A DNA stretch of 64,000 nucleotides. Origin: Bacillus alkalicellulosilyticus. GTDB lineage: Bacteria; Bacillota; Bacilli; Bacillales; Bacillaceae_F. The translations under genes were made by a program, and so were the position numbers. This document shows, piece after piece, positions 50,297 to 59,144 of this stretch. Where the stretch lies: the NCBI RefSeq assembly GCF_002019795.1, contig NZ_KV917381.1:1175210-1239209 (forward strand), given 5' to 3'. Every line of letters starts with the position of its first letter. The stretch's first letter is position 1. The notes below the pieces were generated by a model. It was not told the origin of the DNA and searched no databases. It saw nothing but the letters and a program-made list of their open reading frames with translations.

Positions 50297-50980
50297 ATGA
50301 GTGAATATGTAGTTCATTTAGTAGAAGATGAAGAAAACCTCGTTGAAGTTATTAAGGCTTATTTAGAAAAAGAAGGTTGGACCGTTAAAACATTTACAGA
50401 TGGATTAAAGGCACAGGAAGCAATACAAGAAAAACCCCATTTGTGGATTTTAGATATTATGCTTCCGGGGATAGATGGCTATCAATTATTAAAAGGAATT
50501 AAAGAGCATGCGGATACACCTGTAATTTTTATTTCAGCACGAGACCAAGACTTAGATCGTGTTCTTGGCTTGGAGATGGGGAGCGATGATTATTTAGCTA
50601 AGCCATTTCTTCCTCAAGAATTAGTGATAAGAGCGAAAAAGTTACTTGGACGAGTGTATGGATCAGGGCAACAGGAGCAACGAAAGATTGAGCTAAACGA
50701 CTATAGTATTGACCCAATTGGGAGAACTGTCATTGATAAAAAATCAGATACCCAAGAAGCGGTTGATTTAACAACTAAGGAAATGGACTTAATTTTACTT
50801 CTAACAGGAGATATTGGTAAAGCTTTTTCGAGAGAGCGAATTATTGAACATGTTTGGGGCGAAAACTACTATGGATCTGAGCGGGCAGTCGATGATGTTG
50901 TTCGACGTGTGCGTAAGAAGATGCCAAGAATTCATCTAGAAACTTTATATGGTTATGGGTATAGGGTCTTAATTTCATGA
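50297..50980 (+). CDS. cssR: OmpR-family response regulator, CssR-like
   Basis: A 227-residue regulator with an N-terminal receiver (HLVEDEENL, phosphorylation Asp in HLWILDIMLPG, Lys in DYLAKPFLP) and a C-terminal winged helix (KEMDLILLL to YGYGYRVL). HLWILDIMLP, VIFISARDQDLDRVLGLEMG (in parts) and KPFLPQEL agree closely with B. subtilis CssR, which responds to misfolded secreted protein and induces htrA/htrB. It overlaps the kinase gene by 4 bases. Confidence 0.85.
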   Translation: MSEYVVHLVEDEENLVEVIKAYLEKEGWTVKTFTDGLKAQEAIQEKPHLWILDIMLPGIDGYQLLKGIKEHADTPVIFISARDQDLDRVLGLEMGSDDYLAKPFLPQELVIRAKKLLGRVYGSGQQEQRKIELNDYSIDPIGRTVIDKKSDTQEAVDLTTKEMDLILLLTGDIGKAFSRERIIEHVWGENYYGSERAVDDVVRRVRKKMPRIHLETLYGYGYRVLIS

Positions 50981-52359
50981 TTCGAGTGAATCTTACTCAA
51001 CGAATCTGGCTCTCCTTTATTTCTTTAATTGTACTTGTAGGTTTATCTATTATAATCATCTACCCAATTTCCATAAAGGGTACGTTAACAGAGGAAACCT
51101 ATCGTATTATTGAATTGGAGCAAGCGCGGTTAAATCCCTATCATAATATTGAACCACCACAATCAGAGCTCGATTTCATCGAACAAAGGGAAGCCGTTCG
51201 TTCAGTAGGGCATGTTTTTATTATTAACTATTATGGTTCGGTGTTAGGAGGCGACCGCATTCCTCAGGAAGTGTTACGAGAAATGGGTGTAAATGCACTT
51301 CAACAAGAAAGCACGAGTCGAAGGTATGAGCTAACGTACGGAGGAGCGACGTTATTTTATATCATTTCTAAAATGAAAACCGCTGATGGTGAGGATGTGT
51401 TTGCGATTTCTTATATGTGGGACACATATCGCGATCAAATGGTGAACAAGCTATGGGAACGTCTGATGTACATTCTCTTGCTCACAAGTGCATTAAGCTT
51501 ACTTCCTGCCATTTATTTAAAGCACTATTTAAAGCAGCCTTTAATTATTTTAGGGAATCACTTTGAACAAATCGCCAAACGAAATTGGCAAGAACCGTTT
51601 AAGTGGGAGGGTGATGAAGACTTCCAAAAGCTGTCGGATCAATTTGAGCAGATGCGTCAAAATTTAATGAGATATGACCGGGCCCAGAAGACATTTATTC
51701 AGCATGCTTCTCATGAATTAAAAACACCTATTATGGTAATCAAAAGCTATGCTCAAGCAACAAAGGATTCGATCCTACCAAAAGAAAATCTAGAAAAGAC
51801 AATGGATGTTATAATTCAGGAGTCGCACCGAATGGAACGACGAGTCAAGGATATGATTTATTATACAAAGCTCGATTCACTAAAGGATGAAAAACCTAAT
51901 CATGAAGCGATTGTTTTTGGGGAAATTGCTTTTCAAATTGAAGAACGGTTTCGAATGCAACGGGAGGATATTTCCTTTATCATTGAAGGGGCCGATGTTG
52001 AGTTCCAAGGAGATTACGAGCAGCTCCAAGTGATTCTAGAAAATTTCATTGAAAATGGACTACGATATGCTTTGAGTAAAATTTGGATTATAGCTGAGTA
52101 TATTGACCAAGAAGTTCATATCTCAGTTGAAAACGACGGAGAACATATTCCTGACGGAGACCTTGTTACTATTTTTGCACCATTTCATAAAGGAAATAAA
52201 GGTCAATTCGGGCTTGGGTTAGCGATTGTAAAAAGAATAGCTGAACTACATGGAGGGTATCCTTTTGTGGTGAATCGTGAAAATGGAGTTCGATTTACAG
52301 TTGTTCTTCCACAAAAACAAGATAAAAGAAGTCTAAGAGGCAAGAAAGAAAGGAACTGA
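50977..52359 (+). CDS. cssS: Sensor histidine kinase, CssS-like
   Basis: A 460-residue kinase with membrane segments at residues 10-32 and near 165-185, an external domain between them, HAMP, HisKA (FIQHASHELKTPIMVIKSYAQ, in parts; phospho-acceptor His in SHELKTP) and HATPase (ENFIENGLRYA, GLGLAIVKRI). Matches to CssS include EETYRIIELEQ, AVRSVGHVF and the YMWDTYRDQM stretch. CssS senses secretion stress. prsA, coding for the secretion foldase, lies 2 kb downstream. Confidence 0.83.
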   Translation: MIRVNLTQRIWLSFISLIVLVGLSIIIIYPISIKGTLTEETYRIIELEQARLNPYHNIEPPQSELDFIEQREAVRSVGHVFIINYYGSVLGGDRIPQEVLREMGVNALQQESTSRRYELTYGGATLFYIISKMKTADGEDVFAISYMWDTYRDQMVNKLWERLMYILLLTSALSLLPAIYLKHYLKQPLIILGNHFEQIAKRNWQEPFKWEGDEDFQKLSDQFEQMRQNLMRYDRAQKTFIQHASHELKTPIMVIKSYAQATKDSILPKENLEKTMDVIIQESHRMERRVKDMIYYTKLDSLKDEKPNHEAIVFGEIAFQIEERFRMQREDISFIIEGADVEFQGDYEQLQVILENFIENGLRYALSKIWIIAEYIDQEVHISVENDGEHIPDGDLVTIFAPFHKGNKGQFGLGLAIVKRIAELHGGYPFVVNRENGVRFTVVLPQKQDKRSLRGKKERN

Positions 52360-52381
52360 TGCATTTTTCAGTTCCTTTTGC
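52347..52381 (+). terminator. Rho-independent terminator
   Basis: AAAGGAACTGA-TGCATTTT-TCAGTTCCTTTTG overlaps the end of the kinase gene. Confidence 0.8.
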
Positions 52382-52435
52382 ATTTGTTGGTGCTATACTT
52401 ACAGTAAGAAATTGAAGTAAAGGCTGGTGGATACA

Positions 52436-53404
52436 ATGTCGAAGGGAATCGCACATTACCATGTTGGAGCATCACTTGAGAGTTATTTATTAATTAAATC
52501 TGTCACTAAAGGTATGGCTAGCAACGGTAAACCATTTCTAACGTTAATGTTATGTGACCATACGGGAGAGATTGAAGCAAAATTATGGGCATGTTCTCCT
52601 GAGGATGAAGCAACATTCGTTCATCAAACGATCGTTCATGTTGGCGGAGAAGTAACTGCGTACCGCGGTAGACATCAGCTAAAGATTTCCAACATTCGTC
52701 CGACTTCTGCTTTAGACAATGTCAAAGTAGCGGACTTTATTAAATCTGCACCGATATCACAAGAAGATATGTTAAGCAAAGTCACTCAATATATATTTGA
52801 AATGAATAATCCAAAAATCCAAAGAATTACAAGACATTTGTTAAAAAAGCACCAACAAGCTTTTATTGAGATGCCAGCAGCTACGAAAAATCATCATGAG
52901 TTTGTATCGGGCTTAGCTTATCATGTCGTTAGCATGTTAGATTTAGCTCGAGCCATTGCTGCATTATATCCGAGTCTAGATACTGACTTACTTTATGCTG
53001 GTGTCATTTTACATGACTTAGGAAAAGTAAAGGAACTTTCTGGCCCTCTTGATACAGCTTATACAATCGAAGGGAAATTACTAGGACACATCACAATCAT
53101 GGTCAATGAAATCGCAGAAGCGGCTAAAGAGCTTGAAATTGAAGGAGAAGAAGTTCTTATCCTACAACATATGGTGTTGAGTCATCATGGCAAAGGTGAG
53201 TGGGGGAGTCCCAAACCACCATTAGTAAAGGAAGCTGAAATTCTTCATATGATCGATAACATCGATGCAAAAATGAATATGATGGACCGTTCCCTAGAGA
53301 GAGTTCAACCTGGTGAATTTACAGAACGTGTGATGGCACTTGAAAATCGTTCTTTGTACAAGCCTTCATTTCATGAAGCGCCGTTATCATTACCAAAGGG
53401 GTAA
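52436..53404 (+). CDS. yhaM: 3'-5' exoribonuclease YhaM
   Basis: A 322-residue protein. The N-terminal OB-fold ([19 protein letters not shown], in parts) binds nucleic acid; the C-terminal HD domain carries GLAYHVV and [11 protein letters not shown] with the metal-binding His/Asp. YhaM trims RNA and DNA 3' ends with divalent cations. ATG 52436 ([11 protein letters not shown]) corresponds to the start of B. subtilis YhaM. Single gene with terminator, separated from yhaN by the CssRS pair. Confidence 0.93.
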   Translation: MSKGIAHYHVGASLESYLLIKSVTKGMASNGKPFLTLMLCDHTGEIEAKLWACSPEDEATFVHQTIVHVGGEVTAYRGRHQLKISNIRPTSALDNVKVADFIKSAPISQEDMLSKVTQYIFEMNNPKIQRITRHLLKKHQQAFIEMPAATKNHHEFVSGLAYHVVSMLDLARAIAALYPSLDTDLLYAGVILHDLGKVKELSGPLDTAYTIEGKLLGHITIMVNEIAEAAKELEIEGEEVLILQHMVLSHHGKGEWGSPKPPLVKEAEILHMIDNIDAKMNMMDRSLERVQPGEFTERVMALENRSLYKPSFHEAPLSLPKG

Positions 53405-53417
53405 ATCTCAATAACTG

Positions 53418-53461
53418 AGGACAATGAAAAAGTTAGGTTTAACTTTTTCATTGTCCTTCTT
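53418..53461 (+). terminator. Rho-independent terminator
   Basis: AGGACAATGAAAAAGTT pairs with AACTTTTTCATTGTCCT after yhaM. The rest of the gap to 53769 contains AGTCCGTATTC twice (53549 and 53595 regions) and related GGAC/GTCC pieces, but no supported gene. Confidence 0.82.
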
Positions 53462-53769
53462 GATAATATCTAGGCTCAAGAGGGGCCTAGCCATCTTATT
53501 TTCAATCTCTTTTCGGACCCGTATGCTTCCGTTTCTTCGTGGGAAGTCCGTATTCGGTCTTGTAACGGACTCGGACAATATAGTATCCTGTTCGACAGTC
53601 CGTATTCCCCCTTTTTTATGTCTCATCCTCTAATCTTCATTGCCTCAAATCCCGTTATGAAAAAAATACTCATTACCGAACAACCTATTGTCCACCTTTA
53701 TTGGTTTATTTTCCCTAAATAGCATTTGGGAAAAGAGACAAGCTAAGGAAGAAAGGAGGTTGTTTTAAA

Positions 53770-54009
53770 GTGAAACGCAATGAAAAGCTATCTCAGACTG
53801 ATGCAGATCAAGTCGCAACAAATTCGTATGAACCTTCCAATTACAATAGCTCTAACGATATTGACCAAGGATTGGCAATGACACATGAGCAAGTTAGTGA
53901 TGCCTATGTGGAAGGTACAATTGATGGTGAAATTGACGAGTATCGTGGTAAAGATATCGATTTGTCACGCGGAGGATTTGAAGAAAAGAATACATTAGAA
54001 GATAAGTAA
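53770..54009 (+). CDS. Small acidic protein, YozQ/DUF4025-like, 79 aa
   Basis: A hydrophilic, acidic protein. The central part (GLAMTHEQVSDAYVEGTIDG) is the conserved core of the YozQ/DUF4025 family of small bacillus proteins. GTG 53770 follows AAAGGAGG. No hydrophobic segment. Function unknown; the family is restricted to spore-formers as far as I recall. Confidence 0.75.
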   Translation: MKRNEKLSQTDADQVATNSYEPSNYNSSNDIDQGLAMTHEQVSDAYVEGTIDGEIDEYRGKDIDLSRGGFEEKNTLEDK

Positions 54010-54042
54010 TATGATTCAAATGAAAAACAACGGTTGTCAATA

Positions 54043-54089
54043 GGGTGGGACAAAAGGTTGTTTTAACCTTTTGTCCCAGCCCCTTTTTT
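54043..54089 (+). terminator. Rho-independent terminator
   Basis: GGGTGGGACAAAAGGTT and AACCTTTTGTCCCAGCCC, then TTTTTT. Same type as the terminators at 20.1, 23.1, 32.4 and 57.0 kb. Confidence 0.88.
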
Positions 54090-54209
54090 GGTTCGCTGAT
54101 TACTATTATAAAAATACATCAAAGTCGTATTTTATTTAACATATTCGCTTTTAGACGAGCATAGGATGTACAAAGTGGACAACACCATCATTCGGAAAGG
54201 GTGATCGTA

Positions 54210-54482
54210 ATGGAAAAGGTACTACAAAAGAAAGGGTTAGTTTTAGGCGTTCTGGCACTATTGGTACTGATATATATGGCAAGGGGCGTAACGATGCCAG
54301 TATTATTAGGGGCAGGTCCTCTATGGGTATACATTGCAGTGCTTGGTATCATTTATAGTGGGTTTATGATGGTAAAATACACGCTAGAAGACAAAGATAT
54401 CGATAAAGAATTCATTGAAAAAGAGGGAGAAATCTATATGGAACGTATTGAAACGGAAAGACAACGCAAAAAAGCAAACTGA
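54210..54482 (+). CDS. yhaL: Sporulation protein YhaL
   Basis: A 90-residue protein with two membrane segments (about residues 8-24 and 35-54) and a charged C-terminus. The ending EKEGEIYMERIETERQRKK has the YhaL pattern. GGGTGA precedes ATG 54210. YhaL is a sporulation-associated protein of unknown activity, encoded between yhaM and prsA in B. subtilis, as here. Confidence 0.83.
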   Translation: MEKVLQKKGLVLGVLALLVLIYMARGVTMPVLLGAGPLWVYIAVLGIIYSGFMMVKYTLEDKDIDKEFIEKEGEIYMERIETERQRKKAN

Positions 54483-54516
54483 GTGTGCAATTGCACCCCC
54501 AGTTTGCTTTTTTTTT
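54473..54516. terminator. Bidirectional terminator
   Basis: GCAAACTG...CAGTTTGC with an inner GTGCAATTGCAC hairpin and a nine-T run; serves yhaL and the convergent prsA. Confidence 0.85.
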
Positions 54517-55408
54517 ATTCAGTTACTTCAGTTTCAACGTCAAGTTCAGGCTTATCAAATAATCCTTTGAATTGCTCGTCTTTTACATTAATTTCAATTG
54601 CATCAAATAATTCAGTCATCACTTTATTCGTATATTCGCCCTTAACTTGATCTTCTACCTCTTCAAGCTCAGGAACTTTTTTCTCATGAACCTTAATAAT
54701 ATGGAATCCAAATTGGGATTGAACAGGGTCACTGATTTCTCCTTCTTCAAGTGAGAATGCAGCTGCTTCGAATGGAGCTACCATACGACCTTTTCCAAAG
54801 GAACCTAAATCTCCACCTTGTTCACTAGAGCCGTCTGTAGAATACTCTTTAGCAAGTTCAGCAAAGTCTTCACCAGCAGCAAGCTTTTCCAATACTTCGT
54901 TTGCAGTTTCTTCATCTTCTACAAGAATATGGCTAGCATGCACTTCCATAAAGTTTTCTTTATTTTCTTCAAAATAAGCAGCAACTGCTTCATCAGTAGC
55001 CATACGCTCAGATACTACTTGTGGTAAGACGAGTTCGTCACGTAGTTCTTTCACATCAGCTACAGTAATTTGGAACTGCATTTCCAAGAAACGAATTAAA
55101 TGCTCGTCATCTTCCACATCAAAACGCTCTCTTAAGTTAGCTAATTCCTCATCGATGTCATCTTCAGTAATCCCGAATTCTTCTTTCTTTTGTTGCATAA
55201 CTTGTGCTTGAATTTTTCTTGAAACGAGTCCCATTAGAACTTGTTCCCCATGTTTGTCTTTGAGTTCTTGGTAAAACTCATCAGAAGAAATTGTATATTC
55301 CCCAACTTCTACAATTGCAGTACCAGATGCTTCATTTCCATTGTCTGCACAAGCAGTAAGAAGTAGCATACCAGCTAAGCCTGCAGCAGAAAGAACCTTT
55401 TTGTTCAT
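54515..55408 (-). CDS. prsA: Foldase lipoprotein PrsA
   Basis: A 297-residue lipoprotein that helps exported proteins fold after translocation. The signal peptide ends LLLTAC (Cys20 from ATG 55408). The N and C chaperone parts flank a parvulin-type peptidyl-prolyl isomerase domain ([30 protein letters not shown] in parts, FGFHIIKV). ATG 55408 is preferred over GTG 55420 because GAGGAGTGG overlaps the latter. ScoC, encoded nearby, represses many exoprotein genes, and CssRS senses secretion stress, so several secretion functions cluster here. Confidence 0.95.
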   Translation of the reverse strand: MNKKVLSAAGLAGMLLLTACADNGNEASGTAIVEVGEYTISSDEFYQELKDKHGEQVLMGLVSRKIQAQVMQQKKEEFGITEDDIDEELANLRERFDVEDDEHLIRFLEMQFQITVADVKELRDELVLPQVVSERMATDEAVAAYFEENKENFMEVHASHILVEDEETANEVLEKLAAGEDFAELAKEYSTDGSSEQGGDLGSFGKGRMVAPFEAAAFSLEEGEISDPVQSQFGFHIIKVHEKKVPELEEVEDQVKGEYTNKVMTELFDAIEINVKDEQFKGLFDKPELDVETEVTE

Positions 55409-55587
55409 AAACTTGTCCACTCCTCAAAGATAAGTAAATAGTAGTTAAAGATCACAAAAACTACTATATCATACTTCGTCCAAAAAATCATTTGTAAAAT
55501 TAAGTGATGAAATTAGGGGAAATGCCTAGTACGTTTTAATCCTTTTGGCATAGGATATCGTGATGAAGCATTAGGAGGTGTTTTTAG

Positions 55588-55668
55588 ATGACTTACTCAA
55601 CTAGTGGGTTTACGTTACTTGTCGTGTTGTTCATCTTACTCATCATAGTAGGAGCTTCATGGTACTAA
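55588..55668 (+). CDS. Tiny membrane protein, YjcZ/SscA-like, 26 aa
   Basis: MTYSTSGFTLLVVLFILLIIVGASWY is the whole protein as seen in its segments: a short polar start and one hydrophobic segment ending GASWY. This is the tiny YjcZ-type transmembrane family of bacilli, some of which act in spore assembly. TTAGGAGGTG precedes ATG 55588. A paralogue follows at 55736. Confidence 0.85.
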   Translation: MTYSTSGFTLLVVLFILLIIVGASWY

Positions 55669-55735
55669 AGAAAACAAATCAAGAATAAGAAATGGTTTCT
55701 CCCTGAAAGTCTGAATATAAAAGGAGGTCCAAATC

Positions 55736-55828
55736 ATGAGCCACGCATACACTGGAGGATTTGCGTTACTTGTAGTGCTGTTTATTTTGCTAGTGATTAT
55801 CGGAGCTAGCTGGGGCTACGGCGTATAA
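55736..55828 (+). CDS. Tiny membrane protein, YjcZ/SscA-like, 30 aa
   Basis: It starts MSHAYTGGFALLVVLFILL and ends GASWGYGV. It shares GFxLLVVLFILLxIxGASW with the preceding gene. AAGGAGGTCC precedes ATG 55736. Expression during sporulation is expected for this family. A strong bidirectional terminator follows. Confidence 0.87.
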   Translation: MSHAYTGGFALLVVLFILLVIIGASWGYGV

Positions 55829-55841
55829 TCGTTTATTATAA

Positions 55842-55884
55842 AAAAACGAAAGGAAGAAGCGATTAGTCTTCTTCCTTTCGTTTA
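55842..55884. terminator. Bidirectional terminator
   Basis: AAACGAAAGGAAGAAG pairs perfectly with CTTCTTCCTTTCGTTT. Its end overlaps the stop codon of the minus-strand small gene. Confidence 0.9.
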
Positions 55885-56061
55885 CGTAAATATTATTTTT
55901 ACATATGTCGATGTAAGTAAAATTGTCAATAGTACATTAATAGTACGAAATACTTTTGGCTGGCGTTCCTCGGGAATCTCTTTTTGCAAACAAAGAGCAT
56001 TCGTCATTGAGTTTATCGTAAATAAAATAAACGAAGCAAAAATACCGAAAAAGAAAAACAT
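55882..56061 (-). CDS. Small membrane protein, 59 aa
   Basis: Starts MFFFFGIFASFILFTINSM and has two hydrophobic segments (residues 1-18 and about 41-58) joined by a charged loop with KEIPEERQPK. GGAGG lies 8 bases before its ATG on the minus strand. It occupies the place of small membrane genes between prsA and scoC in other bacilli. No function known. Confidence 0.7.
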   Translation of the reverse strand: MFFFFGIFASFILFTINSMTNALCLQKEIPEERQPKVFRTINVLLTILLTSTYVKIIFT

Positions 56062-56221
56062 AATTTGGCCTCCAATTCAAATGCAACAACCTTGTGTTTA
56101 GAGTACACTATATAACTTTAACAAAATATTATGCAAAAAGATACCTGTTTTGCATAGATTTTTGTTTTTTATATGAGGTAAAATAAGAGAAGACCTAAGA
56201 AGTGTCGAAGGGAGATAGAAT

Positions 56222-56818
56222 GTGGGGAATAAAGAACGGATTTGGAAAATAGCATTTTTTTCTCTCCTAGGAGTAGTAGTTGTGTTACTTGTAATCGGGG
56301 CAATCATATTACAAAAGTTTTTCCCTGATATTGAGGATAGTCCACTCCCGAGCCCAACCCTGCAACAGGGGGAGGCGGTATTTTTTATTAATACGTCAAA
56401 GGATGACTTAAACCGATTTATCGAGAACAGGCTTGCAGACGATGAAGAGGACCAGGTTTCATACCAAGTTTATCTAGGAGAAGAGTATGTTGAATTTTCT
56501 TCAACATTTTCAATTTTAGGAAGAAATGTTCCTGTTGAAGTACTTCTGAGCCCAGAAGTTGGGAGCGAAGGAGAGTTACTACTCACCGTTGAAGAATTCT
56601 CCTTAGGACAATTCATCGTACCGAGTGACCAAGTGCTGCAAATTGTAAAAAACTTTGTAGAGCTTCCTGAATGGGTTCAGCTGTATCCAAGTGAAAGTGT
56701 CGTATATATAAGCTTGAAGGACATAGAAGTAGGCCACGGTGCCGAAATATCGTTTGTTGAATTTGATTTATTAAAAGACCATATTGAACTTCAAGTTTCA
56801 TTTCAAGAAGAAGAATAA
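56222..56818 (+). CDS. YpmS family protein (DUF2140)
   Basis: A 198-residue protein anchored by one N-terminal membrane segment (residues 8-30), with an extracellular beta-rich domain (INTSKDDLNRFIENRL, YQVYLGEEYVEFSSTFSILG in parts, VPVEVLLSPE). This is the DUF2140/YpmS plan. GTG 56222 follows AAGGGAGA. Function unknown; a cell-surface role is likely. Confidence 0.82.
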   Translation: MGNKERIWKIAFFSLLGVVVVLLVIGAIILQKFFPDIEDSPLPSPTLQQGEAVFFINTSKDDLNRFIENRLADDEEDQVSYQVYLGEEYVEFSSTFSILGRNVPVEVLLSPEVGSEGELLLTVEEFSLGQFIVPSDQVLQIVKNFVELPEWVQLYPSESVVYISLKDIEVGHGAEISFVEFDLLKDHIELQVSFQEEE

Positions 56819-56853
56819 CAATCAAACAATGGCGATTATGCTTATTTCTTCAA

Positions 56854-57012
56854 GGGGCAGGGACAGTACTAGCTAAAACACCGGGACTGGCTTCACTAGC
56901 CACAAAGCCCGTTGTGAGAAACCCTCATAACGGGCTTTAAAAAAGGTGGCGTTTTCGCTCATTGCTTAGAGGGTGGAACAAAAAGTTCAGTACAACCTTT
57001 TGTCCCACCCTC
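56854..57012 (+). repeat. Structured intergenic repeat, copy 4 (inverted copy of 32363-32525)
   Basis: Core module at 56886-56971: ACTGGCTTCACTAGCCAC, stem AAGCCCGTTGTGA, loop GAAACCC, arm TCATAACGGGCTT, then GGTGGCGTTTTCGCTCATTGCTT. The 3' side is a GGGTGGGACAAAAGG-type terminator on the minus strand for the gene at 57019. Confidence 0.87.
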
Positions 57013-57018
57013 TTTATT

Positions 57019-57558
57019 CTAATATCTTTTTATTAATATATGAAACCCTTCACGGTGATCTTCAATAAGGGAATCTTTTGGAGCTTTAGTTAACTGGTAA
57101 GCGTACATTAAATCATAAATGCTCATTCCAAAATTAATTGATGCAAATATAGCAAAATAATGTAAATGTTCAGGGGAGAAAGTAGCTCCAATAAAACACC
57201 CTGATGTTACAAGTAGCACTGGAAAAAGCGCTGACAGGATGCATGTATTCCGATGTAATGGTTGAGGGATACAACAAAATACTCTTGGTATCCTATCGGC
57301 CATAACGACTTCGATGTTAGCTTTGTTCCCAGAGAGCCATATTGGAATGCAATGGAATAATTTATGCAAAAGAATAACAGTAGGAATACCAAGGATAATA
57401 GGTAGTATCCCATATTCAATATATTGTGTTACAGAAATAAGGGAACTTAATAATAAATAATAAAAAAGAAAAAATATAAGAATGGATATACAAGAAATCA
57501 TGGATAACCTAATGGACCCATAATCTCGAGATATATTTATTGATTTCCAACAGTTCAA
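57019..57558 (-). CDS. DUF3267-like membrane protein
   Basis: A 179-residue protein with four or five membrane segments. The motif LLHKLFHCIP resembles the HExxH region of putative zincin permease-like DUF3267 proteins, but with Lys in place of the catalytic Glu, so protease activity is doubtful. TTG 57558 follows AAGGAGGTC. Function unknown. Confidence 0.7.
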   Translation of the reverse strand: MNCWKSINISRDYGSIRLSMISCISILIFFLFYYLLLSSLISVTQYIEYGILPIILGIPTVILLHKLFHCIPIWLSGNKANIEVVMADRIPRVFCCIPQPLHRNTCILSALFPVLLVTSGCFIGATFSPEHLHYFAIFASINFGMSIYDLMYAYQLTKAPKDSLIEDHREGFHILIKRY

Positions 57559-57764
57559 ACGTAAGACCTCCTTATCTCTTTGCTTAATTTACGCCTTTTT
57601 AAAAGATAAATCAATAGGTTCGACAAAAAAAATAAAGAGTTTCACATTTAAAGCGATTTCATTTTTACTGCTTATTTTGGACACAAAAAAAACTCTTATT
57701 TTCTAAGAATAAGAGTTTTATCCTTTAACGTTTAAAACCATTAAAGTTTAATAGTAAAAAAAGA

Positions 57765-58337
57765 TTATTTTACATTAGCTGTTATTTTACGTGTAAGTAT
57801 ACCATCTTCATCAGTAAAGTCCTCTTCAAATTTTTCTAAAGACTTTTCGAAAATATCAATAAAATCATGCCCATATACATGACGTACAATACTCATTAGC
57901 TCTGAAAATTCAGGAAACTTTCCATATAAATCTTTAATCGGCAATGCTCCACCATATACGGTATACGTACTAGGTTTATAATTCTCTAATGTCTTCATTA
58001 AAAGCTCTTCACCTGCATCAGTTAAATAAATGTAAGTATTTCGCTTATCATTTTCTTTTTTTGAGAATGCTAATAGACCACGTTCTTCAAGCTTTTTAGA
58101 GAAATTAAACGCAGTGGAAACATGCATTACCCCAAACCGGGCAACATCGGAAATCGATGCTCCTTCTAAATGATAAGAAATCCATAAAATGTGGTGTTCA
58201 TTGATGTTTAAATCAAATGGCTTAATCCACGTTTGCCAATCCTTTTCAACGGACTTCCATAATGCCTTACTTAATTGAGCTACCTTATGGCTAAACAATA
58301 TAGACTGTTTGACCGAATATGGTACATTGTTGTCCAT
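57765..58337 (-). CDS. scoC: MarR-family transition-state regulator ScoC (Hpr)
   Basis: A 190-residue regulator. The winged helix ([28 protein letters not shown], in parts, then [19 protein letters not shown]) is the MarR DNA-binding domain. ScoC/Hpr represses extracellular protease, sporulation and peptide-transport genes in B. subtilis. Length (203 residues there) and the neighbourhood prsA-scoC-yhaH-serC support the assignment. GGGGGAGA precedes the ATG. Confidence 0.93.
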   Translation of the reverse strand: MDNNVPYSVKQSILFSHKVAQLSKALWKSVEKDWQTWIKPFDLNINEHHILWISYHLEGASISDVARFGVMHVSTAFNFSKKLEERGLLAFSKKENDKRNTYIYLTDAGEELLMKTLENYKPSTYTVYGGALPIKDLYGKFPEFSELMSIVRHVYGHDFIDIFEKSLEKFEEDFTDEDGILTRKITANVK

Positions 58338-58432
58338 GATTCTCCCCCATTATCCTTTTTCTTTTTCTCATAAATGAAAACATTTATCTAAAAACTATTT
58401 TTAGAAAATTCACTACTTTTATTATAATGGGT

Positions 58433-58771
58433 TTATCGAAAGTTTTCTACTGTATTTCGTAATTGTTCAATATCTTTTTCAAGTTTTTGTAATGAAGGAT
58501 GAACATCTTCTTTCCATTGTTCCACTGAGTTTTTGATTTCTCCAGATACAATTTTAAGTGTACTTGCACCTTCTTTTGATGTTGAGACTACTTGATTCTT
58601 AAGCTGAGTGGAAAGGTTTGTAGCCGATTGATAATTGTTTTTTACCTCATCTATAGAGCGTCTTACATTTTGTTGAACAACTTTCCCTGATTGGGGGGTA
58701 TATAGCAATGTTGCAACACTAGCTAATACAGTTCCAGTAACAATACCCGCAACAACTGATTTTAAGTTCAT
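58433..58771 (-). CDS. yhaH: YtxH domain protein YhaH
   Basis: A 112-residue protein with a glycine- and threonine-rich membrane start (residues 5-24), LYTPQSGK (the YtxH core) and a long amphipathic helix. YtxH-type proteins are general-stress or sporulation genes. Position next to scoC matches yhaH of B. subtilis. Confidence 0.87.
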   Translation of the reverse strand: MNLKSVVAGIVTGTVLASVATLLYTPQSGKVVQQNVRRSIDEVKNNYQSATNLSTQLKNQVVSTSKEGASTLKIVSGEIKNSVEQWKEDVHPSLQKLEKDIEQLRNTVENFR

Positions 58772-58865
58772 ATGAATTAAGCTCCTTTCGTAAATCCCAA
58801 TTTATTCCACTTTACAATCATATTTTTATCCTCTGCCACATATACTCCATTAAGGAGGGGGGAAG

Positions 58866-59060
58866 ATGAGCGGAGTCATTTTTGGCTTACTTGCCACAGC
58901 GATGTTGTTAGGGTATGGTTCCATTCATACCTTTATTAAAGCAAAACAATGGAATATTCCTGCTGATGAAAAAAACAAAGTGAAGAAATATTCAATAAAA
59001 TTAATGCTTTTAAGTATAATGTTTTTGGGGATTACTATTGTACTATTATTGATAAGTTAA
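58866..59060 (+). CDS. Small membrane protein, 64 aa
   Basis: Two hydrophobic segments (residues 3-24 and 45-63) around a basic loop with NIPADEKNKVKKYS. GGAGGGGGG precedes ATG 58866. Divergent from yhaH. No family recognised. Confidence 0.72.
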   Translation: MSGVIFGLLATAMLLGYGSIHTFIKAKQWNIPADEKNKVKKYSIKLMLLSIMFLGITIVLLLIS

Positions 59061-59072
59061 TTTTGATTTGAA

Positions 59073-59110
59073 GAAAGCACCATGGATAAGATCCATAGGT
59101 GCTTTTTTTC
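59073..59110. terminator. Bidirectional terminator
   Basis: AAAGCACCATGGAT-AAG-ATCCATAGGTGCTTTTTTTC between the small membrane gene and the convergent serC. Confidence 0.88.
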
Positions 59111-59144
59111 TTAAGTAGTCAAAACGGCTTTACCATTTTGATTA

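Noticed and set aside
53424-53633. Two frames of about 70 codons on opposite strands after yhaM
   Set aside because: They run through the yhaM terminator and GTCCG repeats and have no start signals.
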